Counted from the first letter of the stretch, positions 33,776-45,390 are shown. The stretch: DNA of 61,149 nt from Sulfurimonas sp. RIFOXYB12_FULL_35_9 (GCA_001829715.1 MICC01000104.1:1-61149), one strand, 5' to 3'. The notes: generated by a model not told the origin, from the letters alone. Made by a program: numbers and translations.

Positions 33776-34522
33776 TTAATTGATAGTTAATACGGTTATT
33801 TCGCTCTTAGCTTTGTATCTGATATTTAAACCCCAGTATCCAAGACCGTTGCTTACATATAAAACAGTCTTATTGTGAGTGTATAGTCCGCTAAAATAGG
33901 GCTGAAAAAACTTGACTATTTTGCTAAACGGATAGACCTGCCCACCGTGTGTGTGTCCGCTTAGTTGAATATCAATGCGGTAAGACCCTACATGTTCTAT
34001 GTCTTTGGGTTGATGTGTAAGAAGAATCGTCGCTAAATCTGGATCAAGTTTTGAAAACAACTCCTTTATCGGGCGTTTAATTCCGCATAAAAAACTGTAT
34101 CTGTCACTAAGCCCTACCAGTTGCAGCTCAAAATCTTTTATTTTCAATTTTACTATTTCATTATCTAGGCAGATGATATTGCTCTCGTCCATGATACGCT
34201 TTAGTTCTTTAATGCCATAAACCAAATCATGATTACCTGTCACAAAGTAAGCTTTTGTTTCAAAGTTTTTAAATATTTCAATATGCTCTTTTAGATATAT
34301 AGCCTTTGTCTGAAGAATATCTCCGGTAAAAACAATAAAATCCGGCTTTATATTATTTATCTTCTCTACCAATAGTTTAAGATAGGCGAGATTAACCTTT
34401 TTTGTAAGATGCAAATCTGAGAGCTGAACTATGCGTATCCCCATCATGTCACTGTTATAAGACTCATTTTTTATTGTGACTTCTTTAATGGGAAAATAGT
34501 TCCAACCGATTTGTAATGGCAA
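33776..34522 (-). CDS. Metallophosphoesterase (YkuE/YaeI-like)
   Basis: A 248-residue calcineurin-like phosphoesterase with all metal motifs: LSDLHLTK, FTGDIL, TGNHDL, LLTHQP and SGHTHGGQ. YaeI/YkuE-type enzymes act on lipid-linked or nucleotide substrates such as UDP-diacylglucosamine. No leader helix is seen. It is 41 nt upstream of the six-gene reductase operon and on the same strand, so it may be co-transcribed. Confidence 0.88.
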   Translation of the reverse strand: MPLQIGWNYFPIKEVTIKNESYNSDMMGIRIVQLSDLHLTKKVNLAYLKLLVEKINNIKPDFIVFTGDILQTKAIYLKEHIEIFKNFETKAYFVTGNHDLVYGIKELKRIMDESNIICLDNEIVKLKIKDFELQLVGLSDRYSFLCGIKRPIKELFSKLDPDLATILLTHQPKDIEHVGSYRIDIQLSGHTHGGQVYPFSKIVKFFQPYFSGLYTHNKTVLYVSNGLGYWGLNIRYKAKSEITVLTIN

Positions 34523-34587
34523 TTTTACCTACCTTAGTTTTTGTATATTATGCTACTATTATTTAAACAAATCAAGGGTAAAAGAGC

Positions 34588-35178
34588 ATGAAAGAGTTAA
34601 GATTAATAGTAAGTTTGCTTTTTATAGTTGTTGCTTTTTCAGGTTTTTGGTCTGGAAAAAGCCCAAAAGAGATAAAAGAAGATAATCGCAAGGAGAGAGT
34701 GGAGAGGTTAAAAACAAACAATGAGACACTGCAACTGCTTTACAAATATGCACCGGAAGCTAAAAATATGATACTTAACTCTTACGGATATGCAACGTTT
34801 AGCAATACCGGAGTAAGTCTTGTTCTCTTCTCGGCGGAAGGCGGCAAGGGAGTTGCACATGACAATAAAACTGGGATGTATACTTATATGAATATGGCTT
34901 CAGGAGGTGTCGGACTGGGTCTTGGCGTTAAAGAGTTCAGGGCTGTATTTTTGTTTAAGGATAAAAAAGCATATGATAGTTTTGTAAATAACGGCTGGGA
35001 GGCAAACGCTCAAGCTGATGTTGCTGCAAAATATGATGAGAGCGGCGGAGCATTCGGTGCCGCTGAAACTGTTGCTTCTGGGGTTAGACTTTATAAACTG
35101 ACACAAAACGGTTTAGCACTTCAAGCTACCATCCAGGGAACGAAGTATTGGAAGGATAAAGAGTTAAATAAAAATTAA
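34588..35178 (+). CDS. SYLF-domain (Ysc84) lipid-binding protein
   Basis: A 196-residue exported protein with an N-terminal hydrophobic leader (about 5-20) and a SYLF domain: EAKNMILNSYGYATFS, an AEGGKGVAHDNKTG loop, and MNMASGGVGLGLGVKEFRAVFLF. This domain binds phospholipids. Divergent from the metallophosphoesterase. Confidence 0.82.
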   Translation: MKELRLIVSLLFIVVAFSGFWSGKSPKEIKEDNRKERVERLKTNNETLQLLYKYAPEAKNMILNSYGYATFSNTGVSLVLFSAEGGKGVAHDNKTGMYTYMNMASGGVGLGLGVKEFRAVFLFKDKKAYDSFVNNGWEANAQADVAAKYDESGGAFGAAETVASGVRLYKLTQNGLALQATIQGTKYWKDKELNKN

Positions 35179-35237
35179 GTTTCGCTTAAGGTAACAAATC
35201 CTACAATTGTTTTGATTTTAAAAAAAAGGAATAGAAG

Positions 35238-35684
35238 ATGAAAAAAATTTTAGTTAGCTTTGCTGCGGTTGTAGCATTATGCTCATCTGCAATGGCAGGC
35301 GTAAATTCTCAAACTGGTTGTGGTCTTGGTGCGATGATTATCAAAGATAATTCGACTGCGGTTTTGTTGGCGCTTCAAGCTACAACAAATGGTACTTCTG
35401 GGAATCAAACATTCGGTATTACATCGGGAACGCTAGGATGTCAAAAAACTAAGTTTGTTATGAATGAGCAAGCACAAGAGTTTGTCGCTTCAAACATGGA
35501 TCAACTTGCAAAAGAGATTGCAGTGGGTCACGGCGAGAGTATAGAGACTTTGGCAGAGCTTTTAGCAGTATCTGACAAAGTGGCTTTTGCTACATCGCTT
35601 CAAGAGAATTACAACAGCATCTACACAAGCCAAAATGCTACAATGTCTGATGTTCTAGATAATATTTCTACAACAACTTTATAA
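35238..35684 (+). CDS. DUF3015-type periplasmic protein
   Basis: The 148-residue protein has a signal peptide ending AMAG and the DUF3015 core GCGLGAMIIKDNS and QTFGITSGTLGCQ, whose two cysteines probably form a disulfide. Function unknown for the family. A ribosome site (AAAGGAA) precedes the ATG. A long stem-loop follows. Confidence 0.85.
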   Translation: MKKILVSFAAVVALCSSAMAGVNSQTGCGLGAMIIKDNSTAVLLALQATTNGTSGNQTFGITSGTLGCQKTKFVMNEQAQEFVASNMDQLAKEIAVGHGESIETLAELLAVSDKVAFATSLQENYNSIYTSQNATMSDVLDNISTTTL

Positions 35685-35697
35685 AATAAATAACCCC

Positions 35698-35727
35698 GAA
35701 GATGGAGAGATTTTTCTCTTTATCTTC
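35698..35727 (+). terminator. Long stem-loop after the DUF3015 gene
   Basis: Bases 35698-35710 pair with 35715-35727 across the whole length: 13 base pairs including two G-T pairs, with a TTTT loop. No T run follows. It ends 36 nt before the proposed non-ATG start of the next gene, so it may both end one message and protect the next. Confidence 0.6.
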
Positions 35728-35763
35728 AACTCATTCTGCTTATACCAAATTTAGGAAATTTCC

Positions 35764-37590
35764 ATTTTAAATAAATCTTTTTTATTACTAATTTTTTGCA
35801 TTACTTTTTTAAATGCTTCCGCTCATATTTACAAACAAAAAGCACAAGAGTTGAATTTATCGCAATCAAGATATTGGAGTCTGCTTCTTCATAGCGTTGA
35901 CGGAGTCAGCGAGATAGATGATGAAGCGTTTTTCTTTGCAAAAGATGGCAAAAGCAATGCACAAAGTGAGCTAAATGCGACAATTGAGGCTCTTTTAAAT
36001 GAAACCACTTTTAATGACAACTCTGCTGCATGCAGATTTCCGGCTAGAAAAGCTTGGCTCAAAGAGCAGCTAAACATTATAGATTTTCCAAAAACAGATT
36101 GCAAAGAGTATGAGAAAGTTCTCAAACGCTTAAACCCAAAATCAGTAACATTAGTCTTTCCATCAGCTCATATAAACTCACCTGCATCGATGTTCGGGCA
36201 TACTTTTTTACGCATTAATTCTGCTTATGATTCCAAACTTCTCTCTTATGCGGTAAATTATGCAGCAGATGCGAATCCCGATAAAGAAAACGCTGTTCTT
36301 TTTGCGATAAAAGGACTATTTGGCGGCTACTTCGGTAAATATTCTCTTCTCCCATACTATGACAAGCTAAAAGAGTATCGGGACAGCGAACAAAGGGATA
36401 TTTGGGAATATGATTTGAACTTGAGTGAAGAAGAGACGATTAAGATGTTGAAGCATATTTGGGAGTTGAATGAAACTCATTCATACTACTATTTTTTTAC
36501 CGAAAACTGCTCTTATAATATGCTTTGGTTTCTAGAAGCAGCAAGACCCGAGATCCATTTAAGAGAATATTTTAATAATCAAATTATCCCTCTTGAAACA
36601 GTGCATGCAGCAAAAGCAGAGGGTATTATAAAAGATAATTTTTACAGACCATCAAAGAGAACTACGCTTTTAAAATATGAAGAGCTTATAAAAGAGGAGT
36701 ATCAAAGTATGCCGCTCTTGCTTGTTGATTCAGATATTACACACGAATATATTACTCTTAATAAAGATATGGATTTACAGCAAAAAAGATATATATTGGA
36801 AGCTTCGATAGAACTTTTAGAATATAGATTTAGCAAAAGCAAAATAAAAAAAGAGGAGTATCTAAAGCTTTTTCATGCCCTCTCAAAAGCAAGAGCAGCG
36901 CTTGGAGGCGGAGAAAAAATAATTATTAAAACTCCTCCAAATCCTATAGAAAGCCATCAGGCGATAAGAGTTTCTTTAGGAGGCGGCGTAAGAGAGGGCG
37001 AATCAATAGGCTTTATAGGAATTCGTCCTGCATATCACGACTTAGAGGATAGCAGTTACGGGTTTTTAAGAGGTACGCAAATTGAGTTTCTTGATTTTGA
37101 ACTCTCTTACTCGCAAAATAAAGCAGAGATTGAAAAGGCAACAATTCTCTCCATTGTTTCACTTGCACAAAGATCTGATTTTTTTAAAAATTTATCATGG
37201 AGAACTAAATTTGGCTGGGATAGAAATTCTCCTAGTGAAGAAGCAGCTTTTATAGGAACCGTAGGCATCGGACTTAGCTGGGGAAGTGAACTTGCTTATG
37301 TCTATATGATGACTGATCCGCTCTTTTACCTTGATGAAAAGTATATCTCTGCCATAGGTGGAAGTATTGGATTGGTTTTTGACAAATACAACAACATGAG
37401 CACAATTTTAGAGGTGACTAAAAGATGGTACGACAGTGGATATGAACAGCAACTGGTAAATATTTCACAAACACTCAGAGCATCACAAAATGTTCAACTG
37501 AAATTTAAGTATGACTATAAAGAGAGAAGTGATTTTAAGATAGAGCATGAAGAGAATAGTTTTAGCATATATCTAAACTATTATTTTTAG
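35764..37590 (+). CDS. DUF4105 (Lnb-like) outer-envelope protein with non-ATG start
   Basis: The core has the DUF4105 signatures VFPSAHINSPASMFGHTFLRI and FFTENCSYNMLWFLEA, with the paired His and Cys proposed as catalytic in Lnb lipoprotein N-acyltransferases. The C-terminal ~200 residues look like a beta-barrel ending in NYYF. The in-frame TTG at 35851 would leave the protein without a leader. Upstream in frame is a clear signal peptide (NKSFLLLIFCITFLNASA) but no ATG; ATT at 35764, with AGGAA 6 nt upstream, is the best start. Total about 608 residues. Confidence 0.8.
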   Translation: MLNKSFLLLIFCITFLNASAHIYKQKAQELNLSQSRYWSLLLHSVDGVSEIDDEAFFFAKDGKSNAQSELNATIEALLNETTFNDNSAACRFPARKAWLKEQLNIIDFPKTDCKEYEKVLKRLNPKSVTLVFPSAHINSPASMFGHTFLRINSAYDSKLLSYAVNYAADANPDKENAVLFAIKGLFGGYFGKYSLLPYYDKLKEYRDSEQRDIWEYDLNLSEEETIKMLKHIWELNETHSYYYFFTENCSYNMLWFLEAARPEIHLREYFNNQIIPLETVHAAKAEGIIKDNFYRPSKRTTLLKYEELIKEEYQSMPLLLVDSDITHEYITLNKDMDLQQKRYILEASIELLEYRFSKSKIKKEEYLKLFHALSKARAALGGGEKIIIKTPPNPIESHQAIRVSLGGGVREGESIGFIGIRPAYHDLEDSSYGFLRGTQIEFLDFELSYSQNKAEIEKATILSIVSLAQRSDFFKNLSWRTKFGWDRNSPSEEAAFIGTVGIGLSWGSELAYVYMMTDPLFYLDEKYISAIGGSIGLVFDKYNNMSTILEVTKRWYDSGYEQQLVNISQTLRASQNVQLKFKYDYKERSDFKIEHEENSFSIYLNYYF

Positions 37591-37596
37591 AAATTT

Positions 37597-38268
37597 TTAT
37601 TTTAGTTCTATTTGATATCCGTTAGAGATTTTTTTAAAATCATATCTGTAATACCCATCGAGTTCAACAACAACTCTGTAGTATCCATCATGATTTCCGA
37701 TTCGCACATCTTTAAATATGTTTTGTTCATTCGTTTTTGTACTATTTTTTATATCTATTTCAGTACCTTTTTTGAAATCCATTACAATTCTATGTGGAGC
37801 TACAAGTAAAAAGTTTCTCATAATCTCGTCATTTGTTACTATTTTTAGACATTTGCCAGATGATAAAAGGGATAAATCTTTTATAGATGCGATAGTTGTA
37901 TATCCTGACTCTTTTTGCTTTGTTTTATTTTTTGCAGGGGCATCCTCTGCTTTATCAGATGAGGTGGCTTTTTGTGTTTCTATGAAAGTTTGTGATACAA
38001 AAACAGGCAGATGCCAATCTACAGAGTTGTCTAGTTCTATACTTTTATTTTCTATTGTTCCATCAAGATTTTTAAACTCTAATGTTACTTTTTGAAGTAC
38101 TCTGGCTTGGGCAGGAAGAGTAATGGCGACTCTTTTTAAAGGCTCTTTATCTCTATTTTCATTTGATGATATAGGAAGATCTTTTTCCCCCTCGGAGGGA
38201 AAGAATGGATTTTCACGAGCATTGAGCGTAAGAAGCAATATGGCAGATATAAATAAAATTCTAATCAA
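37597..38268 (-). CDS. AMIN-domain periplasmic protein
   Basis: A 223-residue protein with a signal peptide (to LNAR) and a C-terminal AMIN-like beta domain (about 135-223; APHRIVMDFKKGTEI, YYRVVVELDGYYRYDF). AMIN domains target proteins to peptidoglycan at the septum. The middle is low-complexity and Lys-rich. Gene order AMIN-FtsB-like-eno-recA is shared with Campylobacter. Confidence 0.82.
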   Translation of the reverse strand: MIRILFISAILLLTLNARENPFFPSEGEKDLPISSNENRDKEPLKRVAITLPAQARVLQKVTLEFKNLDGTIENKSIELDNSVDWHLPVFVSQTFIETQKATSSDKAEDAPAKNKTKQKESGYTTIASIKDLSLLSSGKCLKIVTNDEIMRNFLLVAPHRIVMDFKKGTEIDIKNSTKTNEQNIFKDVRIGNHDGYYRVVVELDGYYRYDFKKISNGYQIELK

Positions 38269-38312
38269 AATTACCCCTAAATTGTTTGCATGTATTATAT
38301 CAAGTTTAGTTA

Positions 38313-38591
38313 CTATTTCGCAGAAATCTCTTTTAATTCAAAATACTCTCTTTGCAGTTCTGCATTCTCATTTTTCAGCCTATATATTTCACTCTGTAAA
38401 TATTGTTCATAATCCTGAAGCCCTAAAAAAACTTCTAGAGAGTTTGTTCCGTACAAAATCATACCTATATAGACTCCCATTCCAAGAACAAGGAAGATAA
38501 GAAGTAAGAACTTTAGCAGAGATAAACCAAAATATTTCTCTGTAATACTCTGTGTGTCGTCTATCCCTTCAAAAAGTTCCTTGTTAAGCAT
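38313..38591 (-). CDS. FtsB/DivIC-like septum-associated membrane protein
   Basis: A 92-residue protein: one membrane helix (about 24-48) followed by a leucine-zipper-like coiled coil (YEQYLQSEIYRLKNENAELQ), the FtsB layout. It lies 9 nt downstream of eno. The family assignment rests on layout and synteny, since sequence conservation in this family is low. Confidence 0.72.
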   Translation of the reverse strand: MLNKELFEGIDDTQSITEKYFGLSLLKFLLLIFLVLGMGVYIGMILYGTNSLEVFLGLQDYEQYLQSEIYRLKNENAELQREYFELKEISAK

Positions 38592-38600
38592 GTGTAATTC

Positions 38601-39866
38601 TTAGTTAAAAAGTTTTGAACCCAAATATTCACCGTAAACTATCTCGTTTTCTATCTCTAAAAGGCGATTATACTTAGCAGTTCTTTCTCCGCGAGCAGTT
38701 GAGCCTGTTTTTATCTCACCGCAATTAAGTGCTACGGCAAAATCGGCGATAAAAGCATCTTCACTTTCGCCTGAACGATGACTCATAACGCATTTATATC
38801 CATTTCTTTGAGCAAGACGAACAGTGAGCATTGTTTCACTTACCGAGCCTATTTGATTTGGCTTGATGAGAATTGAATTTGCAATATCTTTTTGGATACC
38901 TTCATTTAATATACTTGCATTTGTAACGAAAAGATCATCACCGACTAGCTGAACTTTATCCCCTAGTTTCTCAGTTAAAAGTTTCCATCCGTCCCAGTCA
39001 TCTTCGCTTAAGCCGTCTTCTATAGATACGATTGGATATTTTGAACATAAATCTACATAATAGTCTACCAACTCGGCAGACGTTACTGTTCTATTTTCAC
39101 TATCAAGTCTATATCCGCCATCTGTTACTAACTCAGATGCAGCAACATCAAGAGCAATTGCCATCTGTTCACCGGCTTTATAACCTGCTGCCTCAATTGC
39201 CTGCATGATTATTTGAATAGGCTCTTCATTTGAACTTAAATCAGGTGCAAAACCGCCCTCATCACCAAGTGCAGTATTGTGTTTTTTTGCTTTTAAAATA
39301 TTTTTTAAGCTATGGTAAACTTCGGCTGAAGCTTGAAGTGAAGTAGCGAAATCTTCAAAACCTACAGGCATAATCATATACTCTTGAAAATCTACAGAGT
39401 TGTCCGCATGTGAACCGCCGTTGATAATGTTTAGCATAGGCGTAGGCATAACCATAGCATTTGCACCGCCTAAATAACGATAAAGAGGAATGCCTAGACT
39501 TTTTGCAGCAGCACGTGCAACTGCCATTGATACGCCTAGAACAGCATTTGCGCCAAGATTACCGTAGTTGTCAGTTCCATCTAGCTCTTTCATTGTTGCA
39601 TCTATTACTGCTTGATTAAATGGAGAAAGACCTATTAATACGTCAGCAATTTGGCTGTTTACATTCTCTACCGCTTTAAGTACGCCTTTGCCCATATATC
39701 TGCTGCCACCGTCACGAAGTTCTAATGCTTCTCGTTTTCCGGTACTAGCACCAGATGGCACAATAGCACTCTCTTTTGTTCCGTCACTTAACTCTACCGT
39801 TGTCTTTACCGTAGGATTTCCGCGAGAATCCATTACTTCAATTGCACTTACATTATCTATAAACAT
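38601..39866 (-). CDS. eno: Enolase
   Basis: A 421-residue enolase that converts 2-phosphoglycerate to phosphoenolpyruvate in glycolysis and gluconeogenesis. Motifs: [11 protein letters not shown] and [15 protein letters not shown] at the N-terminus, [29 protein letters not shown] (active Lys) and [10 protein letters not shown]. Length is normal. It follows recA by 48 nt on the same strand. Confidence 0.97.
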   Translation of the reverse strand: MFIDNVSAIEVMDSRGNPTVKTTVELSDGTKESAIVPSGASTGKREALELRDGGSRYMGKGVLKAVENVNSQIADVLIGLSPFNQAVIDATMKELDGTDNYGNLGANAVLGVSMAVARAAAKSLGIPLYRYLGGANAMVMPTPMLNIINGGSHADNSVDFQEYMIMPVGFEDFATSLQASAEVYHSLKNILKAKKHNTALGDEGGFAPDLSSNEEPIQIIMQAIEAAGYKAGEQMAIALDVAASELVTDGGYRLDSENRTVTSAELVDYYVDLCSKYPIVSIEDGLSEDDWDGWKLLTEKLGDKVQLVGDDLFVTNASILNEGIQKDIANSILIKPNQIGSVSETMLTVRLAQRNGYKCVMSHRSGESEDAFIADFAVALNCGEIKTGSTARGERTAKYNRLLEIENEIVYGEYLGSKLFN

Positions 39867-39914
39867 TATTTATCACCTCTTTAGTATTATTTTAATTTTT
39901 AATGGTTTAAAGGG

Positions 39915-40955
39915 TTAGTCATCAACCGTTTCTTCAATCTCATCACTGTCCATGGTCATAAGATTATTTATACCCATAGCCGTTTTAATTTTTTCTTCTA
40001 TTTCAAGAGCTAACTTTGGATCTTCTTTAAACTTAGCTTTAACATTTTCACGTCCCTGCCCAAGCTTTATATCTTCATAAGAGAACCAAGCACCGCTTTT
40101 GTCTATTATATCTAGTTTTACACCGTAATCAACGAGTTCACCCTCTTTGGATATTCCCTCACCGAACATTATATCAAATTCAGCTTGACGAAATGGAGGT
40201 GCAACTTTATTTTTTATAACTTTTGCTTTAACACGATTTCCTATTTGGCTCTCTCCCTGTTTAAGAGACGCAATACGTCTAACATCAATGCGAACTGAAG
40301 CGTAAAATTTAAGTGCATTTCCGCCTGTAGTTGTCTCCGGAGAACCATAGCCCATCATACCGATTTTCATACGAATCTGATTTATAAAGATAACTGTACA
40401 GTTCATCTTATGTAAAATACCGGTCAATTTACGAAGTGCTTTTGACATGAGGCGTGCTTGTACGCCCACGTTTTGATCCGACATTTCACCTTCGATCTCA
40501 GATTTTGGGGTAAGTGCCGCAACCGAGTCGATAACTATTAGATCAATAGCACCGCTACGGGCAATCGTTTCAACGATGTCAAGTGCCTGTTCACCGTAAT
40601 CAGGCTGAGATACGAGCAGATTATTGACATCTACTCCAAGGTTTTTTGCATATCCGACATCAAGTGCATGCTCTGCATCTATAAATGCACAAACACCGCC
40701 TGCTTTTTGGCACTCTGCCGTTATTTGAAGTGCTAAAGTCGTTTTTCCTGAACTTTCAGGTCCATATATTTCAACAACTCTGCCTTGTGGTACTCCGCCG
40801 ATACCGAGTGCTAAATCAAGACCGAGAGAGCCTGTGCTAATTGATGCTATTGGAACGATTTCCTTATCTCCAAGTCGCATTAAAGCACCTTTGCCAAATG
40901 CCTTATCAATCTGTTTCATAGCTAAGTCTAATGATTTTTGTTTATTTGCGTCCAT
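39915..40955 (-). CDS. recA: Recombinase RecA
   Basis: A 346-residue RecA. Walker A (GPESSGKT) is at residues 65-72, [17 protein letters not shown] and [20 protein letters not shown] mark the core, and INQIRMKIG the L2 region. It carries out strand exchange in recombination. The acidic C-terminal tail ([10 protein letters not shown]) is typical. No LexA box is evident upstream, which fits Campylobacterota that lack LexA. Confidence 0.98.
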   Translation of the reverse strand: MDANKQKSLDLAMKQIDKAFGKGALMRLGDKEIVPIASISTGSLGLDLALGIGGVPQGRVVEIYGPESSGKTTLALQITAECQKAGGVCAFIDAEHALDVGYAKNLGVDVNNLLVSQPDYGEQALDIVETIARSGAIDLIVIDSVAALTPKSEIEGEMSDQNVGVQARLMSKALRKLTGILHKMNCTVIFINQIRMKIGMMGYGSPETTTGGNALKFYASVRIDVRRIASLKQGESQIGNRVKAKVIKNKVAPPFRQAEFDIMFGEGISKEGELVDYGVKLDIIDKSGAWFSYEDIKLGQGRENVKAKFKEDPKLALEIEEKIKTAMGINNLMTMDSDEIEETVDD

Positions 40956-41127
40956 TTTCGGCTCTCTTTTATTAAATTTAGACTTATTATATGTTAATTT
41001 TATATTTTCATTTAAAAATATTGCAAATTGACATATTTTTTATATAGAAATTCCATATAAATTGGTGTGATTTTATCCTTATTTGGTTAAAATTTAGTTT
41101 ATATTTGAATCTCTATTTGTATAGGTA

Positions 41128-41997
41128 ATGAATTTGAAAAAAACACTTATTGCTCACTCACCGGATGCTGATGACGTATTTATGTACTATGCCATAAAAT
41201 TTGGCTGGATAGATATGGAGGGTGTTAAGTTTGAGAATATCGCAGAGGATATTCAAACTCTTAACGAAAAGGCACTTGGCGGTGTTTATGAAATAGTGGC
41301 TATAAGTTTCGCACTTTACCCTCATATTAGAGAAGATTATGCTCTTCTTCGCACTGCAGTAAGTTTCGGTGACGGTTATGGTCCTAAAATCATTAGAAAA
41401 AAAGATGTTAAGCTCAAACGCAATTTCAAAGTTGCCCTAAGCGGTGAACACACGACAAATGCGATGCTTTTTCGTATTGCTTATCCTGATGCAAGAGTTA
41501 CTTATATGAACTTTTTAGAGATTGAGCAGGCCGTTCTCGATGGCAGGGTGGATGCAGGTGTTTTAATACATGAGAGTATTTTAACTTACGACAGCGAGCT
41601 TGAGGTGGAGCGTGAGATGTGGGATATTTGGCAAGAACTATCAGGAGGAGGTCTTCCTCTTCCTCTTGGGGGAATGGCGATTAGCCGCTCGATCCCTCTC
41701 AATAAAGCCATAGAGTATGAAGCTACTTTAACAAAAGCCGTGCATGTCGCAAGAGAGCATAAACACAAACTGTCTCAGATGCTTTTAGAGAGAGATTTGG
41801 TTCGCATTGATGCTCCGACACTTGATAAATATCTTGAGCTTTACGCAAACGATGACTCTATAACACTAAGCGAAATTCAGTACAGAGCGATAAATAAACT
41901 ATTTGAGATTGGCTATAAACACGGCTTTTACGACTCTCTTGTAAAAGCTCAGGATTTTATGATACCGACTGAGTATAAAGAATTGAGAAACTCATAA
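41128..41997 (+). CDS. mqnD: 1,4-dihydroxy-6-naphthoate synthase, futalosine menaquinone pathway
   Basis: A 289-residue MqnD-type protein with HSPDADDVFMYYAIKFG at the N-terminus and GGLPLPLGGMAISR near 172-185. It releases dihydroxynaphthoate from cyclic dehypoxanthine futalosine; menaquinone is the quinone for denitrification here. It stands divergent from recA and overlaps fliQ by 1 nt. Confidence 0.9.
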   Translation: MNLKKTLIAHSPDADDVFMYYAIKFGWIDMEGVKFENIAEDIQTLNEKALGGVYEIVAISFALYPHIREDYALLRTAVSFGDGYGPKIIRKKDVKLKRNFKVALSGEHTTNAMLFRIAYPDARVTYMNFLEIEQAVLDGRVDAGVLIHESILTYDSELEVEREMWDIWQELSGGGLPLPLGGMAISRSIPLNKAIEYEATLTKAVHVAREHKHKLSQMLLERDLVRIDAPTLDKYLELYANDDSITLSEIQYRAINKLFEIGYKHGFYDSLVKAQDFMIPTEYKELRNS

Positions 41998-42263
41998 TGG
42001 AAGCAAAACTCATAACGTTAGGGATTGAAACATTTAAAGTAGCTCTGCTTCTATCACTTCCGGGACTTTTAGCCGGCATGTTTATAGGTTTAGCGGTAAG
42101 TATATTTCAAGCAACAACGCAGATTAATGAAATGACACTCTCGTTCATTCCTAAGATTATCGGTATTGTAATTGTTGTAATTTTGACAATGCCGTGGATG
42201 TTAAACACCATGATAGATTTTTCAACAAATATATTCAATATGATGCCGACCTTTGTAGAGTGA
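41997..42263 (+). CDS. fliQ: Flagellar export protein FliQ
   Basis: An 88-residue, two-helix protein with the FliQ motif ATTQINEMTLSFIPKI. It is a gate subunit of the flagellar type III export apparatus. Overlaps mqnD by 1 nt and murB by 1 nt. Confidence 0.95.
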   Translation: MEAKLITLGIETFKVALLLSLPGLLAGMFIGLAVSIFQATTQINEMTLSFIPKIIGIVIVVILTMPWMLNTMIDFSTNIFNMMPTFVE

Positions 42264-43090
42264 TGAAAAAACAGAGTATCAACTTTTCTAAATTCTCCTC
42301 AATTAAAATTGGAGAAGAGTTGGATGTTTCAATACTTGAAGATTGCACAGCAGAGCATAAAAATCACTATATCATAGGTTCATGTAATAATATCTTGATA
42401 GGCAAACAACCACCGCCACTTCTAAAACTCTCTAAAAAATATGACTATATAAAAATAGAAAATAACTCTCTAAAAATCGGTGCTGCGACACCATCTGGAA
42501 AAATTGCTTCGTTTTGCAAAAAAAATAATATTGCAGATTTCGAGTTTTTATCACATCTTCCGGGAACTTTAGGCGGTCTTGTTTTTATGAATGCAGGGCT
42601 TAAAGAGTATGAGATATTTAATAACCTTATTTCTATAAACACATGTGGCGGTAATTTAAAAAAAGAAGAGATCTCTTATGGATATAGATTTACCGACATA
42701 AAAACTCCTATTTTAGAAGCCGATTTTGAACTCAGATTTGGATTTGATGAAGAAAAACTTGCAATGTTTAAGGCTATGCGTTCAAATCAACCCTCAAAAC
42801 CAAGTGCCGGAAGCTGTTTTAAAAATCCTGAGGGAGATTATGCGGGCAGAGTTATTGAAGCGGTTGGTTTAAAGGGTTTTAGAGTCGGTGGAATGGAGTT
42901 TAGTAAAGAGCATGCGAATTTTTTGGTCAATGTTGAAAACGGAACTTTTGATGAAGCAATTTTTTTGATTCAAGAGGCACAAAAAAGAGTTTACAAAAAA
43001 TTTAAAATTTGGCTTGAATGTGAGATAACAGTTTTAGATAAAAGATATATGGGCAAGAACTCGCCGCTTTTAAATCCCTACAAAGAGTAG
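42263..43090 (+). CDS. murB: UDP-N-acetylenolpyruvoylglucosamine reductase
   Basis: ATG 42263, overlapping the fliQ stop by 1 nt, is chosen; an upstream in-frame ATG would run 70 nt into fliQ. The 275-residue protein has HLPGTLGG (FAD region), GYRF, GSCFKNPEGDYAG with active-site region, and HANFLVN. It reduces the enolpyruvyl group in peptidoglycan precursor synthesis. Short MurB forms are usual in this phylum. Confidence 0.93.
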   Translation: MKKQSINFSKFSSIKIGEELDVSILEDCTAEHKNHYIIGSCNNILIGKQPPPLLKLSKKYDYIKIENNSLKIGAATPSGKIASFCKKNNIADFEFLSHLPGTLGGLVFMNAGLKEYEIFNNLISINTCGGNLKKEEISYGYRFTDIKTPILEADFELRFGFDEEKLAMFKAMRSNQPSKPSAGSCFKNPEGDYAGRVIEAVGLKGFRVGGMEFSKEHANFLVNVENGTFDEAIFLIQEAQKRVYKKFKIWLECEITVLDKRYMGKNSPLLNPYKE

Positions 43091-43093
43091 GAA

Positions 43094-44068
43094 TTAAATA
43101 GGCAGAACCCTGATTTTTTTAGAAAGTTTCTCTTTTAGGGTTGCTTCGATTGCATAAAGAGTTCCTGTAGCAGAACTTGCACATCCGTTACATGCACCTA
43201 GATATCTTATGTAAACATCTACATACTCTTCAGTTGGTTTTACATCGATAACTTCCATATTTCCGCCATCCATTATAAGAAATTGACGAACATTCTCATC
43301 AATTACGGCATCAATTGCTTTAATTTGTTGCACCAAAGTCATTGACTCAAAACTGCCTTTTGAGCCTGCATCGGCTGCTGCTTTCATCTTCTCTTCATCC
43401 ATCTCACGACGTGTATCTCTTAAAATATCCACTAGATAGTACTCCCTTTTTTCATGTCCACCCGGTCTTATACAGCTTTTACAAAAACCACCGGCTTTCG
43501 TATAATCAGTGATCTGCTCAATCGTTGTTAAGTCGTTTAATTTAATAACCTCTTGCAGAGTTTTTAAACTAACTCTAGCACATTCACAAACGATAATTTC
43601 CTCTTCAAAAGTTCCTGAATCGACACCCATGTAAAGTCCCGCAGCCTTCTTGATAACATCGTAAGCCATAACCGAACAGTGCATTTTTTGAGGCGGAACT
43701 GCCGGAATCTCAGGACTGTCACGAAGAGCAAACTCGACATCGATATTTGTAATCTTTACAGCTTCTTTGACGGTTTTTCCGATACAAAGCTCAGTCATAA
43801 TATCTGAACTTGCTATCGCCGTTCCACACCCAAAACTTTTAAACTTAGAGTTTACGATTATGTCTGTTTTCGGATCTACTTCCCAGTAAAGACGCACCGC
43901 ATCTCCACAACTCTCTGCACCGAAATCGGCAACGATAAGTCTGTTTCCGTGTTCGGCTGCTTCTTGTTCCGTAATCTCGCCTTGATGATTTGGGTTATTC
44001 ATCAGCGTTGTTACTTTATTTGAGTACGCATCCCATAAAGATGCACCCAGTAAGTCATTTTTTGCCAT
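43094..44068 (-). CDS. nifU: Iron-sulfur scaffold protein NifU
   Basis: Three NifU parts in 324 residues: IscU-like N-domain (VNSKFKSFGCGTAIASSD), a central BFD-like [2Fe-2S] region (VCECARVS ... GGFCKSCIRPGG), and a C-terminal Nfu domain with GACNGCASS. It assembles clusters with the cysteine desulfurase encoded just upstream. In Campylobacterota this NIF-type pair serves general iron-sulfur synthesis, not only nitrogenase. Confidence 0.96.
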   Translation of the reverse strand: MAKNDLLGASLWDAYSNKVTTLMNNPNHQGEITEQEAAEHGNRLIVADFGAESCGDAVRLYWEVDPKTDIIVNSKFKSFGCGTAIASSDIMTELCIGKTVKEAVKITNIDVEFALRDSPEIPAVPPQKMHCSVMAYDVIKKAAGLYMGVDSGTFEEEIIVCECARVSLKTLQEVIKLNDLTTIEQITDYTKAGGFCKSCIRPGGHEKREYYLVDILRDTRREMDEEKMKAAADAGSKGSFESMTLVQQIKAIDAVIDENVRQFLIMDGGNMEVIDVKPTEEYVDVYIRYLGACNGCASSATGTLYAIEATLKEKLSKKIRVLPI

Positions 44069-44088
44069 GGTAGTAATTCTCCTAATTT

Positions 44089-45330
<1,242 letters not shown>

Positions 45331-45332
45331 TT

Positions 45333-45349
45333 AAGACAATTTTTGTCTT
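45333..45349 (-). promoter_or_regulatory. 7-bp inverted repeat upstream of nifS
   Basis: AAGACAA-TTT-TTGTCTT, 32 nt before the nifS start. It may be an operator or a leader hairpin. No regulator can be named. Confidence 0.35.
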
Positions 45350-45390
45350 CTTTGTATTTTTGATATCATAATAAGTTTGTTATTTGATTA

